From contig SYAK01000208.1 in assembly GCA_005788935.1 (NCBI GenBank), positions 1 to 15,407 of the forward strand: a stretch of 15,407 bases of DNA, read 5' to 3'. The stretch is from Pseudomonadota bacterium. GTDB lineage: Bacteria; Myxococcota; UBA9042; PHBI01. The position numbers and the translations under genes are program-made. The notes beneath the pieces were generated by a model, which saw nothing but the letters and a program-made list of their open reading frames with translations, was not told where the DNA came from and made no database searches. Below, in pieces: positions 1-7,908 of the stretch. Within the stretch, counting starts at the first letter, position 1; each line of letters begins with the position of its first letter.

Positions 1-414
1 CTTCGGCAGGTCGGGGGCCGTGACGCTCTCGCCGTCGTGATGCAGGCGGGCGGCGTGGTAGCAGCCGGCGGCGCGCGCGAGATCGCTCGGGATCGCCGTG
101 GCCGGGACCGCCGTGGCCGTGGGCGTCGCGGGCACAGCGGCTGGCGGCGCGGTCGTGAGCTTCGCGCAGAGCGCCTCCTCGAAGAGCTGCAGCGCCTGTT
201 TCGGGTCGGCGGGGCCGCGGTCCCCCTCGGCGAGGGCGAGGGCGAGGTTCAGGCAGGACTCGGCGTCCCCTGCGTCGCAGGCCTTGCGCATCGATGGCCG
301 CGTCGGTGCGGGCGAGGCCCTCGACGCGCGTCCGCCCGCTGGCGGCGCCGCCACCGCTGGCACCGCTCCGGAGATGGATGTCACGATGAGGAGAACACGC
401 AGCCACGGGACCAT
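1..414 (-). CDS. Secreted Cys-rich repeat (Sel1-like) protein, 5' part only
   Basis: The frame is open from an ATG at 414 through the window edge, giving 138 codons with no stop, so the C-terminus lies outside. A strong Shine-Dalgarno GGAGG (421-425) sits 6 nt before the ATG, which favours this start over an in-frame ATG 12 codons upstream. Residues 1-23 form a cleavable signal peptide: a short positive N-region, the hydrophobic stretch LRVLLIVTSISGAV, and an AVA-AP type cleavage site. No lipobox cysteine is seen. A low-complexity Ala/Pro/Arg linker follows. Then comes a repeat-like unit beginning KACDAGDAESCLNLALAL, with a second Cys after FEEAL. Paired Cys in 'C-x-x-G-D-x-x-S-C' spacing is typical of the Sel1-like Cys-rich repeats common in myxobacterial exported proteins; this family link is from memory of the pattern. 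The function is unknown. It is divergent from the glutamate dehydrogenase gene across 236 bp. Confidence 0.7.
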   Translation of the reverse strand, partial: MVPWLRVLLIVTSISGAVPAVAAPPAGGRASRASPAPTRPSMRKACDAGDAESCLNLALALAEGDRGPADPKQALQLFEEALCAKLTTAPPAAVPATPTATAVPATAIPSDLARAAGCYHAARLHHDGESVTAPDLPK

Positions 415-430
415 GTCGAACCTCCGGAGG
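415..430 (-). promoter_or_regulatory. Shine-Dalgarno of the secreted protein inside a 10-bp palindrome
   Basis: CCTCCGGAGG (421-430) is a perfect palindrome. Its minus-strand GGAGG half is the ribosome-binding site of the ATG at 414, with 6 nt spacing. The palindrome has no loop, so it is unlikely to hide the site by simple folding, but it fixes the start codon. Confidence 0.55.
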
Positions 431-539
431 AGCCGCGACTCTGCCATGTCGACGGCGCTGCGTAAATCCGGTGGCACCTGACGCCGATGGCTCACCATGC
501 GGCGCGGCGCGAATCGTGCGGGCATCCGCGCGGAAACCC

Positions 540-568
540 CTGACGCACGGCCTCGAATGGGATATGCA
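540..568 (+). promoter_or_regulatory. Possible sigma-70-type promoter for glutamate dehydrogenase
   Basis: CTGACG (540-545), a 17-bp spacer and TATGCA (563-568) lie about 80 bp before the ATG at 651. The boxes match 4/6 and 3/6 to the consensus, so this is a weak candidate. It is notable mainly because AT-rich hexamers are rare in this background. Confidence 0.25.
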
Positions 569-650
569 CCGCCGCAGCGGGGGTCGAAGCCGTCGTCACC
601 CGCACGCCGTACGGCGCCGGGCGCGCCCTTTTCGCACGAGGGAAACACCG

Positions 651-3626
651 ATGAGCCAGCTCTCCCAGGAAGACTCCCTGATCGTCGGCCAGCTGACCGA
701 GAACCGCGCGTGGCTCGAGCGGACGCTCAGCACGTTCTTCCGTGACTCGATGCGCGACGAGCCCGAGGCCATGGCGATGCTCGCGCGCGAGGTGCACACG
801 CTGCGCACGAACCAGCACCTCATCCTCGCCGACCGCCCCGACACGCTCATCCTCGCGACGCAGAGCTCGCCTGGCTCGCTGCTCCGCACGCTGCGCGTCC
901 GGACGGGCACCGAGCGCCCCATCGCCTACGCCATGTCCGGCCACTCGGCCGACCCGCTCCCTGGGGGCAGCGGCACGCTCGAGATCATGCGCCTCGAGTT
1001 CGGGCACAAGGCCGACGGCGCCGTGCGCGATCAGCTCGCCGCGGGCGTGGCCGTCCCGTCCGACCTGCGCGCGACCATCGAGGCCACGCTGACGAGCGAT
1101 TACCCCGACTTCGACCGCAGCGAGCTCGACCGGCACCTGTCGGTCCTCTGGGTCAACAACCCGAGCTACGCGCAGGTCTCGTCGCCGCGCCGCGTCGCCC
1201 AGACGGTGCGTCTCCTGCAGCGCTGCGAGCGGTCTGGCGGTGTCTTCTTCGAGGCCGAGCGGATGCCGAACGTCCCCGACCAGACCCGCGTGTCGTTCGC
1301 GGTCGCGAGCGCTCCGCACCGAGGCTTCTACGCCCAGATCCTCGAGATCCTGAACCGCCTCGACCTCGGCGTCGACCGCGCCTACGTCCTCGACATCGCG
1401 ACAGGCGACAAGCCCAACTTCGTCTCGTCGTTCTACGTGAAGCCGCGGGCGGGCGGGGTCCTCGAGGCGGGGTCCGACCTCGCCGAGCGCCTCGAGCGCG
1501 AGTTCTACAACACGCAGATCCTGTCGTCGGGCTCGCCCGAGTACAAGAACCTCGTCCTCCCGGGCGCGATGAGCGGCGAGGACGCGGCGCTCGTGCGTGC
1601 GTTCGTGGCCTTTTGCCACACGCAGCTCGCGCACGCCCAGCCCGACCGCTTCGACTGGGAAGAGGTCCGCAACGCCTTCGAGGCGAACCAGCCGCTTTCG
1701 GCCCGCATGGTTGAGCTGTTCCGGACCCGCTTCCAGCCAGGCCTCGCCGATCGCGAGGCGCTCTGGGCCGCCCGCCTTGGTGAGGCGGAGCGCGCGGTGC
1801 GCGACTACAACACCGGCCACAAGCACCTCGACGACGTCCGCCGCGACGTCTTCCGCTGCTGCCTCGCCTTCATCCGCAACACGTTGAAGACCAACTTCTT
1901 CGTCAGCCCGAAGCTGGCCTTCGCCTTCCGCGTCGACCCGGCCTACCTCGCCGAGCTCGGCCCGACGTTCACGAACGACCTGCCCGCCGCGACGCCGTTC
2001 CGCGTGACCTTCTTCTTCACGCGCTATGCCTTCGGCTACCACGTCGGCTTCTCGGACATCGCGCGCGGCGGCTGGCGCACGGTCATCTGCCGGTCCGATG
2101 ATGACTTCCTGACGAACGCGAGCACGCTGTTCCGCGAGAACTTTGTCCTCGCGCACACGCAACACCTGAAGAACAAGGACATCTACGAGGGCGGCTCGAA
2201 GCTCGTGATGCTGATGGACGCCTCGACGCTCGCGAAGGAGGAGCGCCCGCAGGAGACGCTGCGTCTCCACAAGATGCAGCGCGCGGTCATCAACGCCTTC
2301 CTCGACATCTACGTGACGGACAGCGGCGTCGCGAAACACCCCGCGGTCGTCGACTACTACCGCGAGGACGAGGCGATCGAGCTCGGACCCGACGAGAACA
2401 TGCATGACGCGATGATCGAGGAGATCGCCCAAATCTCCAAGCGTCGCGGGTACATCCTCGGCATCGGCGTCATGTCGTCGAAGAAGGTCGGCATCAACCA
2501 CAAGGAGTTCGCCGTCACGTCGACAGGCGTCGTGAAGTTCGCCGAGATTACGATGCGCGAGCTCAACATCGACATGCACCGCGACCCGTTCACGGTGAAG
2601 TTCACGGGCGGCCCGAACGGGGACGTCGCGGGCAACGCGATGAACCTCATCCTGCAGCGCTGCCCGCACGCGAAGCTCGTGCTGATCCTCGACGGCACCG
2701 CGGCCCTCGTCGACCCGAACGGCGCCGACCATGACGCGCTGAAGTCCATCCTGCTGCAGCAGGATCTCCACGCGTTCCCGCTCGACGCGCTGAAGCCGGG
2801 CGCCTTCATCCTGTTCCGGAGCGGCAACCGCAAGGACGGGCTGCGTGAGGAGTACCGCCGCGTGACGCGGGTTCCGGACGGGTCGCTGCGTGAAGAGTGG
2901 CTGTCGCTCGACGACTTCTCGCGCCTCTGGGGCGACCTCGTCTTCACGGTGCCAGCCGACCTCTTCATCCCGGGCGGCGGGCGCCCCGAGACCATCGACA
3001 AGGACAACTGGCGCCGCTTCCTGCTGCCCGACGGTACGCCGTCTGCGAAGGTCATCATCGAGGGCGCGAACTCGTTCATCACGCCCGCCGCGCGCGTCGA
3101 GCTGCAAAAGGCGGGTACTATCGTGATGCGCGACGCGTCCGCCAACAAGTGCGGCGTCATCTCGTCGTCCTACGAGATCATCGCGAACCTGCTGCTGAGT
3201 GAAGAGGAATTCCTCGCGAACAAGCCCGATTACGTTCGCGGGGTGCTCGAAATCCTCGAGAAGCGTGCCAGCGACGAGGCCCGCCTCATCCTTGACCGTC
3301 GCCGCCGCACCGGGGCGCTGTCGACCGAGATCTCCGACGCCATCAGCAAGGAGATCAACGCCAACTATGCGCGCATCTACACGTTCTTCGCGACGCGCCC
3401 CGAGCTGACCCTCGAGGCGCCGTTCAGCCAGGCGCTGCTCGCGCACCTGCCAGCCCTGCTGCGCGAGACGCCCGAGCTGAAGGCGCGGCTGCCGCGGCTG
3501 CCGCCGAAGTATCGGGCGGCCATCCTCGCGGCCGAGATCGGCTCGTCGATGGTGTACCTCGGCGGGCGCGAGGACGATTTCGAGGGGACGCTGCGGCTGC
3601 ACGTCGGTCGCCACTTCCACGGCTGA
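651..3626 (+). CDS. NAD-dependent glutamate dehydrogenase, large (~110 kDa) class
   Basis: The product oxidatively deaminates glutamate to 2-oxoglutarate and ammonia with NAD+ (EC 1.4.1.2), in the cytosol, and is normally a catabolic enzyme. It is 991 aa. The start is the ATG at 651, preceded by GAGGGA (638-643) with 7 nt spacing. The frame extends 60 codons upstream to a GTG, but that stretch is Arg/Pro-rich junk and starts nowhere near a good ribosome site. Family signatures are RGGWR (472-476); KNKDIYEGGSK (507-517), whose Gly-Gly-Ser-Lys corresponds to the substrate-binding/catalytic lysine region; TGGPNGDVAGN (652-662), the dinucleotide-binding glycine turn; EGANSFITP (from 804); and the downstream ANKCGVISSS segment. 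The ~620 N-terminal residues carry the regulatory region typical of large NAD-GDHs. Length fits the ~1000-residue class rather than the ~1600-residue 180-kDa class. apaH follows after 66 bp on the same strand, so cotranscription is possible. No frameshift or missing block is visible. Confidence 0.92.
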   Translation: MSQLSQEDSLIVGQLTENRAWLERTLSTFFRDSMRDEPEAMAMLAREVHTLRTNQHLILADRPDTLILATQSSPGSLLRTLRVRTGTERPIAYAMSGHSADPLPGGSGTLEIMRLEFGHKADGAVRDQLAAGVAVPSDLRATIEATLTSDYPDFDRSELDRHLSVLWVNNPSYAQVSSPRRVAQTVRLLQRCERSGGVFFEAERMPNVPDQTRVSFAVASAPHRGFYAQILEILNRLDLGVDRAYVLDIATGDKPNFVSSFYVKPRAGGVLEAGSDLAERLEREFYNTQILSSGSPEYKNLVLPGAMSGEDAALVRAFVAFCHTQLAHAQPDRFDWEEVRNAFEANQPLSARMVELFRTRFQPGLADREALWAARLGEAERAVRDYNTGHKHLDDVRRDVFRCCLAFIRNTLKTNFFVSPKLAFAFRVDPAYLAELGPTFTNDLPAATPFRVTFFFTRYAFGYHVGFSDIARGGWRTVICRSDDDFLTNASTLFRENFVLAHTQHLKNKDIYEGGSKLVMLMDASTLAKEERPQETLRLHKMQRAVINAFLDIYVTDSGVAKHPAVVDYYREDEAIELGPDENMHDAMIEEIAQISKRRGYILGIGVMSSKKVGINHKEFAVTSTGVVKFAEITMRELNIDMHRDPFTVKFTGGPNGDVAGNAMNLILQRCPHAKLVLILDGTAALVDPNGADHDALKSILLQQDLHAFPLDALKPGAFILFRSGNRKDGLREEYRRVTRVPDGSLREEWLSLDDFSRLWGDLVFTVPADLFIPGGGRPETIDKDNWRRFLLPDGTPSAKVIIEGANSFITPAARVELQKAGTIVMRDASANKCGVISSSYEIIANLLLSEEEFLANKPDYVRGVLEILEKRASDEARLILDRRRRTGALSTEISDAISKEINANYARIYTFFATRPELTLEAPFSQALLAHLPALLRETPELKARLPRLPPKYRAAILAAEIGSSMVYLGGREDDFEGTLRLHVGRHFHG

Positions 3627-3692
3627 GTCCGGGCGCGGTCGGCTCGCCGTGCGGCGGGCTGGCCTCGGCGCTGCGGAGGGAGGGCCCGCGCG

Positions 3693-4508
3693 ATGGCGAC
3701 CTACGCGGTTGGTGACCTGCAGGGACACCTCGCTCCGCTGCTGCGGCTGCTCGCGCGGGTCGGCTTCGACGTTGCGCGGGACCGGCTGTGGCTTGTCGGC
3801 GACCTCGTCAACCGTGGGCCCGAGTCGCTCGCCGTGCTGCGCTTCGTGAAGGCGCACGCGGCGTGTGTGTCGGTCGTCCTCGGCAACCACGACGTCCACG
3901 CGCTCGCGCTCTGGCGGAAGGTGCGCGGGCGCGTCGCGGGTGGCGACGACACGCTGACCGCGCTCCTGAAGGCGCCTGACGCCGACGCGCTGTTGGGCTG
4001 GCTGCAGCGGCAGCCGTTCGTGCATGCCGCGGACGACCACCTGATGGTGCACGCGGGGCTGCCTCCGGGCTGGTCGGTCGCGCAGGTGCAGGTCGAGGCG
4101 GCGCATGCGGCGGCGACGCTGGCCGGGCCCGATGGGGTGGCGCTGCTGCGGGCGTGCTTTGACAAGGGCCGCCCACCATGGTCGGCGTCGCTGCCGCCGA
4201 TCCCGCGGGCGGCGGCGACCATTGGGCTTCTGACGCGCCTCAGGCTGGTCCACGCCGACGGGTCCGCGGCGCCAGGAGCCATGCCGCCCGAGGAGGCGCC
4301 CGCGGGCACGTTGCCGTGGTTCCGCCACCCCGACCGGCCGCGTGGCTGGCGACGGGTCGTCTTTGGCCATTGGGCGGCGCTCGGGCTCGTCATCGACGGC
4401 GACGTGGCGGCGCTCGACAGCGGCTACGTCTGGGGCGGCGGTCTGACGGCGCTGCGGCTTGACGACGGGGCGGTCTTTCAGGTCCAGGCGCCGCGCGGCG
4501 GCGACTGA
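3693..4508 (+). CDS. apaH: Symmetrical bis(5'-nucleosyl)-tetraphosphatase
   Basis: This enzyme hydrolyses Ap4A and related dinucleoside polyphosphates to two ADP (EC 3.6.1.41). In Gammaproteobacteria ApaH also removes Np4 caps from mRNA; that is known of the family and not shown here. The product is 271 aa, the usual ApaH length. Calcineurin-type metallophosphatase motifs are complete: GDLQGH (7-12), GDLVNRGP (36-43), GNHD (64-67), HAGLPPGW (120-127) and FGHWAALG (224-231), followed by an LDSGYVWGG motif near the C-terminus that matches the ApaH-specific tail. Gln at the GDxHG histidine position is common in ApaH proteins. A GGAGGGAGGG site (3675-3684) sits 8 nt before the ATG. The stop is only 4 bp from the stop of the convergent aldehyde dehydrogenase, so the two transcripts must overlap at their 3' ends. 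Confidence 0.93.
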   Translation: MATYAVGDLQGHLAPLLRLLARVGFDVARDRLWLVGDLVNRGPESLAVLRFVKAHAACVSVVLGNHDVHALALWRKVRGRVAGGDDTLTALLKAPDADALLGWLQRQPFVHAADDHLMVHAGLPPGWSVAQVQVEAAHAAATLAGPDGVALLRACFDKGRPPWSASLPPIPRAAATIGLLTRLRLVHADGSAAPGAMPPEEAPAGTLPWFRHPDRPRGWRRVVFGHWAALGLVIDGDVAALDSGYVWGGGLTALRLDDGAVFQVQAPRGGD

Positions 4509-4512
4509 CGCC

Positions 4513-5949
4513 TCAGCCCTTGCGTGACCAGCGGCGCTGGGATGCGACGCGCTGCTTCATGGCCTGCAGCAGGCCGACGGTGCGGGTCAGCCGGTCGAGG
4601 CCGCGTGCGGTGAGCCAGGCGAGGGTGCGCTCGGCGAGGGCCACGGCGTCCAGCCCATAGGGCAGCCACCAGACCTCGGGGTCGGGGCCCGCGTCGACGA
4701 GGACGAAGCGCGGCTGCACGAGCTCGTGGATGGCCAGCGTGCTGTTCGTGACGCCATGTCCGCTGCCGCGGCGGCCCGACCATGGCGCGAAGGGCATCGC
4801 TGCCGTACAGGCTACATTGTTGATGGTCACGACGCCGACCGAGAGCTGCCCAGCGAGGCGTTCGCCGCGCTTGAGGTCGCGCGTCCAGACGCTCGCGGTC
4901 AGGCCATAGGCCGAGTCGTTGGCGCGGGCGACGGCCTCGTCGGCGGTGTCGACGGGCCAGACGGGGAGCAGCGGACCGAAGGTCTCGTCGCGGGCGACCT
5001 CGGCGTCGGGCGGGACGTCGATGAGGATGATGGGGTGGGGCGCGGAGGTCAGCGCGCGGGCCCCGCGGGCGAGGGCGTCAGCGAGCTGGCGGGCGACGAT
5101 CGCCTCCTGGGCGGGTGTCGTCAGGGGCGCCACGGTGTGGCGCTCGGCGAGCGCGACGAGCTTCGCGACGAAGGCGGGAAAGGCCGCGCGCTCCACGTAG
5201 CAGCGCTCGATGGCGCCGCAGTTCTGACCCGAGTTCGAGACAGCGCCCCAGAGGACGCCCGCGGCGGTGCGCGCGAGGTCGCAGTCGGCGAAGACGAGGG
5301 CCGCGTCCTTCCCGCCGAGCTCGAGCGAGACGGTCGTCAGACGCTCGGCCGCGGCGCGCGCGACCTTACGGCCTGTCGCGAGGCTGCCGATGAAGATGGT
5401 GTGGTCGACGACCTCGACGAGGGCCGCGCCGACCGCGCCGTCCCCCTGCAGCAGCGTCAGGACGTCGGGCGGGAGGACGCCGTGGAAGGTCTCGGCCAGC
5501 AACGCGCCGGTCTCGGGGGTGAACTCGGACGGCTTCAGGATGACGGCGTTGCCCGCGAGGAGCGCTGGGATGAGGGCGCGGAGCGTCAGGGTGGCGGGGT
5601 AGTTCCACGGCGTGATGAGGCCGACGACGCCCTTCGGATCGAAGTGCAGGTGCCCGGTCTTGTTCGGGAACTTGATGCGCGAGATGGCCTCGGCACGTGG
5701 CGTCAGGGCCTTGAAGCCTTCGTCGGCCCACCAGGAGAACAGGTCGAGGTTCGGCACGACGTCGGCGAACCAGGCGTCGACGGGATCCTTGCGTGTCTCG
5801 GCGCAGACGGTGGCAGCGACGTCCGCGGCGCGGGCTGCGAAGCGGTCGCGGATGCGCAGGAGGGCGTCCCGGCGGGCGTCGAGCGGGGTGGCGGCCCAGG
5901 CCCGCCCCGCGGCCCGAGCGCGGGCAATGATCGGGTCGAGCGCGCTCAT
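4513..5949 (-). CDS. NAD(P)-dependent aldehyde dehydrogenase
   Basis: A 478-aa member of the aldehyde dehydrogenase superfamily, which oxidises an aldehyde to the acid through a cysteine thiohemiacetal. Active-site elements are all present: TPWNYP (113-118, oxyanion Asn116), ILKPSE (137-142, cofactor-binding Lys139), the FIGSLATG nucleotide turn (186-193), LELGGKD (209-215, general base Glu210) and SGQNCGAIE (nucleophile Cys244). The usual GST of the nucleotide turn reads GSL here. The C-terminal tail PFAPWSGRRGSG is also family-typical. The substrate cannot be told from sequence; succinate-semialdehyde, coniferyl- and fatty-aldehyde enzymes look alike at this level. The ATG at 5949 overlaps the TetR stop in ATGA, implying one mRNA with coupled translation and regulation by the upstream TetR protein. 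Confidence 0.9.
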   Translation of the reverse strand: MSALDPIIARARAAGRAWAATPLDARRDALLRIRDRFAARAADVAATVCAETRKDPVDAWFADVVPNLDLFSWWADEGFKALTPRAEAISRIKFPNKTGHLHFDPKGVVGLITPWNYPATLTLRALIPALLAGNAVILKPSEFTPETGALLAETFHGVLPPDVLTLLQGDGAVGAALVEVVDHTIFIGSLATGRKVARAAAERLTTVSLELGGKDAALVFADCDLARTAAGVLWGAVSNSGQNCGAIERCYVERAAFPAFVAKLVALAERHTVAPLTTPAQEAIVARQLADALARGARALTSAPHPIILIDVPPDAEVARDETFGPLLPVWPVDTADEAVARANDSAYGLTASVWTRDLKRGERLAGQLSVGVVTINNVACTAAMPFAPWSGRRGSGHGVTNSTLAIHELVQPRFVLVDAGPDPEVWWLPYGLDAVALAERTLAWLTARGLDRLTRTVGLLQAMKQRVASQRRWSRKG

Positions 5950-6578
5950 GCCTCGCTAGCGCCTGGTTGGCGGCGCATGACGCCGTACAGGACGACCTGG
6001 GCCATCTGGCGCGTGACCTCATCGGGAGACAGGCCGAGCCCTTCGTTGCCGGTCGTGCCGAGCATGACGGCCTCGAGGTGGCTGTGCAGGAAGGTGTCGA
6101 TCATCAGGCGCATCAGGATGGCCGGATCGATGTCGGCGAGATCCCCCTTGCGGCGCGCGAGGAGCTTGTCGGCGAAGCCTGCGATCTGCGTACGAAAGGC
6201 CTGAATGACAGGCTTGGCGTGCGCCCCCTGGAACTCGAGGACGTCGACGTAGAAGAGCTTGAAGGTGTCGCGATGGTTGCGGACCGTGCGCGCGACGGCG
6301 TCGCCGATCTGCCCGAGGTTCTCGGGGAAGTCGTCGGCCTGAAACAGCAGCATGATCTGGAGCAGGTCGGCCGCCACGTCGGTCTGACGGAAGAGCGCCT
6401 CGTAGATCTGCGCCTTCGACTCGAAGTGATGGTAGATGCCGCCCATCGAGACGTCGGCTGCCTGCGCGATGTCGCGGAGCCGCGTGCCGTTGTAGCCGTG
6501 GGTCAGGAAGAGGCGGCGGGCGGCTGCAAGGATGCGCGCCTGCTGTGGGTTCGGGTGCTGCGGTTCGGCGTCGGACAC
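5946..6578 (-). CDS. TetR/AcrR-family transcriptional regulator
   Basis: A 210-aa one-component repressor. The N-terminal DNA-binding domain spans about residues 12-58, with the helix-turn-helix from RDIAQAADVS through GGIYHHFESK (about 35-55), matching the TetR signature in which a Tyr-His-His/Tyr-Phe turn leads into helix 4. The remaining ~150 residues are the helical ligand-binding and dimerisation domain, whose ligand is unknown. The start is a GTG at 6578. An AAGGA element lies 13 nt upstream, which is long for a Shine-Dalgarno, and a promoter appears to end 6 nt before the GTG, so the message may be leaderless. The stop overlaps the aldehyde dehydrogenase start by ATGA. The likely role is control of its own operon by aldehydes or a related small molecule (inferred). 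Confidence 0.92.
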   Translation of the reverse strand: MSDAEPQHPNPQQARILAAARRLFLTHGYNGTRLRDIAQAADVSMGGIYHHFESKAQIYEALFRQTDVAADLLQIMLLFQADDFPENLGQIGDAVARTVRNHRDTFKLFYVDVLEFQGAHAKPVIQAFRTQIAGFADKLLARRKGDLADIDPAILMRLMIDTFLHSHLEAVMLGTTGNEGLGLSPDEVTRQMAQVVLYGVMRRQPGASEA

Positions 6579-6584
6579 GTTCGC

Positions 6585-6613
6585 ACTATCGTCCTTCGGA
6601 GGCCTCGGGTCAA
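6585..6613 (-). promoter_or_regulatory. Putative sigma-70-type promoter for tetR-aldehyde dehydrogenase, leaderless
   Basis: Read on the minus strand, TTGACC (6608-6613, 5/6 to consensus) is followed by exactly 17 bp and GATAGT (6585-6590, 4/6). Only 6 nt separate the -10 box from the GTG start at 6578, so transcription would begin at or within a base or two of the GTG. The spacer holds an 8-bp palindrome GAGGCCTC, a possible part of an operator for the TetR protein. Confidence 0.5.
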
Positions 6614-6820
6614 TCGCGGCTGGCGCTGCGCGCGAGGTGCCTGTGGGTCGGCGGACAGGCCCTGCGCGGCGCGTCCGCCGTCGAGAGCCCGGTCGGGCCC
6701 GTCGCGCGCGACTTCGACGGGCCGGCCCCGAGCCGTGCGGCCTTGAACGCGGGCCTCACGAACCGCGCCCGCGCGTGGCCGCCGACCATGTCGGCCTCGC
6801 GGGGTCTCGCGGCGCGGAGC

Positions 6821-6849
6821 TTGACGTCAGGCCGGGTGATACGGACGAT
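6821..6849 (+). promoter_or_regulatory. Possible promoter for the flippase-like membrane protein
   Basis: TTGACG (6821-6826), a 17-bp spacer and GACGAT (6844-6849) lie about 57 bp before the GTG at 6906. The -35 box is good (5/6) and the -10 weak (3/6). The -35 overlaps the 8-bp palindrome TGACGTCA (6822-6829). Confidence 0.3.
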
Positions 6850-6905
6850 GCGCGCCGCCGCGGGGGCCTCCTGCAGGCGCGAGCCCCGCAGCCCGAGGAA
6901 CCGAC

Positions 6906-7895
6906 GTGCACCCCCGCCTGAAAGCTGCCCTGCCGTGGGTCCTGGCGCTCGTGTTCGTGGGCTTCCTCGCGTGGACGACGGATCTCGCGGCGGTGGTCGA
7001 GGCGCTCGGTCGGGCCGACTGGGGGCGGCTCGTCGGCTTCATGGGGCTCGTGACAGGGCTCGCCTGGCTTGGTGACGCCCTGACGCTCGTGCCGGTCGGA
7101 CGCCGCTTCATCGGGCCGGTGACGTTCCGGGAGGCCCTGCGCGTCAAGGCGCTCAGCTATTTCCTGAACGCGGTCAACTACTCGCTCGCCGCGGGCGGCA
7201 TGGCGTGGCTCCTGTCGCGTCGGCACGGGACGACCTTCATGCGTGCGTTCTCGCCGATCGTGTGGACGTTCTTCCTCGACATCGCGGCGCTCGCGGCCTT
7301 GCTGACGGCTGGCTGGCTGCTGCTGTCTGGTGCAGGGCCGACCGCGGCCGCAGGCGACATCGCGCGCCAGCTGCCGTGGGTCGTCGTCGGCGCGTGGGCG
7401 GTGGTCGCGGGCAGCCTGCTCTACTGGCTCGGGCGGTTCGATTTCATCGCCTTCGGGTTCTTGCGCCGCTGGCCGATCTTTCAGGCCTTCGCCGAGGCGC
7501 GCGCGCCGGATTACCTCGCGCTGGTGCCCGCCCGTGCTGGCTTCTTCTGCATCTACATCGCGATGCACGCGCTGCTCCTGCCAGCCTTTGGCGTCGACAT
7601 CCCGCTCCGGGCGCTGCTCGCCTATGCCCCGGTCCTCGCCTTCGTGCAGGTGGTGCCTGCCACCATCTCGGGGCTTGGTGCGGTGCAGCCGGTGATGGTC
7701 GCGCTCTTCGCGCCGTATGTGCCAGCCGAGGCGGGGGACGCGCGGGCGGTCATCGTGGCGTATTCGACCGTCATCGGGCCGTTGATGGCCGTCATGCGCC
7801 TCGTCATCGCGTGGCCCTTCGTCGGCGGCCTGTCGCGCCACCTCGTGCCGCCCGCCAAGGCCATCGAGGCGGCGCGGGCCGAGTCGGGCGTCTGA
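6906..7895 (+). CDS. Multi-pass membrane protein, flippase-like / lysyl-PG synthase TM family
   Basis: A 329-aa integral membrane protein. The GTG start at 6906 is supported by GAGGAA (6895-6900) 5 nt upstream and by the typical N-terminus: a few charged residues, then the first membrane span LPWVLALVFVGFLAW. Seven or eight hydrophobic segments follow, spread to the C-terminus. The region YFLNAVNYSLAAGGMAWLL, the following charged loop and the late segment with PATISGLGAVQP resemble the transmembrane domain of lysylphosphatidylglycerol synthase-like proteins (the UPF0104 / YbhN-like group), which is thought to move or handle lipids. No aminoacyl-transferase domain is attached, so it would be the stand-alone membrane form. 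The family is inferred from pattern and the substrate is unknown. It converges on the kinase gene with 47 bp between stops. Confidence 0.62.
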   Translation: MHPRLKAALPWVLALVFVGFLAWTTDLAAVVEALGRADWGRLVGFMGLVTGLAWLGDALTLVPVGRRFIGPVTFREALRVKALSYFLNAVNYSLAAGGMAWLLSRRHGTTFMRAFSPIVWTFFLDIAALAALLTAGWLLLSGAGPTAAAGDIARQLPWVVVGAWAVVAGSLLYWLGRFDFIAFGFLRRWPIFQAFAEARAPDYLALVPARAGFFCIYIAMHALLLPAFGVDIPLRALLAYAPVLAFVQVVPATISGLGAVQPVMVALFAPYVPAEAGDARAVIVAYSTVIGPLMAVMRLVIAWPFVGGLSRHLVPPAKAIEAARAESGV

Positions 7896-7908
7896 GGCGG
7901 GGGCGAGA

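Larger units (their letters stand above)
6579..6905. other. 327-bp divergent intergenic region
   Basis: It separates tetR from the membrane-protein gene. It holds the putative tetR promoter at one end and a weak candidate promoter for the plus-strand gene. The open frames crossing it have Arg/Ala/Gly-rich translations with no recognisable motif and no good ribosome sites. I see no RNA gene and no convincing small gene. Confidence 0.5.

Noticed and set aside
471..650. 60-codon N-terminal extension of glutamate dehydrogenase from a GTG
   Set aside because: It is Arg/Pro-rich, unlike the rest of the protein, and the ATG at 651 has a better ribosome site.
492..4370. 1292-codon open frame on the minus strand
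   Set aside because: It lies opposite glutamate dehydrogenase and apaH, both with complete active-site motifs. Its translation is Arg/Glu/Val-rich without any domain and is the usual antisense shadow in GC-rich DNA.
4726..6204. 492-codon plus-strand frame opposite the aldehyde dehydrogenase
   Set aside because: Its translation has no motif, and the minus strand holds Cys244/Glu210/Asn116 of a true aldehyde dehydrogenase.
6532..7075. Small plus-strand genes before the flippase-like gene
   Set aside because: These frames overlap tetR and the membrane-protein gene, lack ribosome sites and have an Arg/Gly/Ala composition without hydrophobic core.
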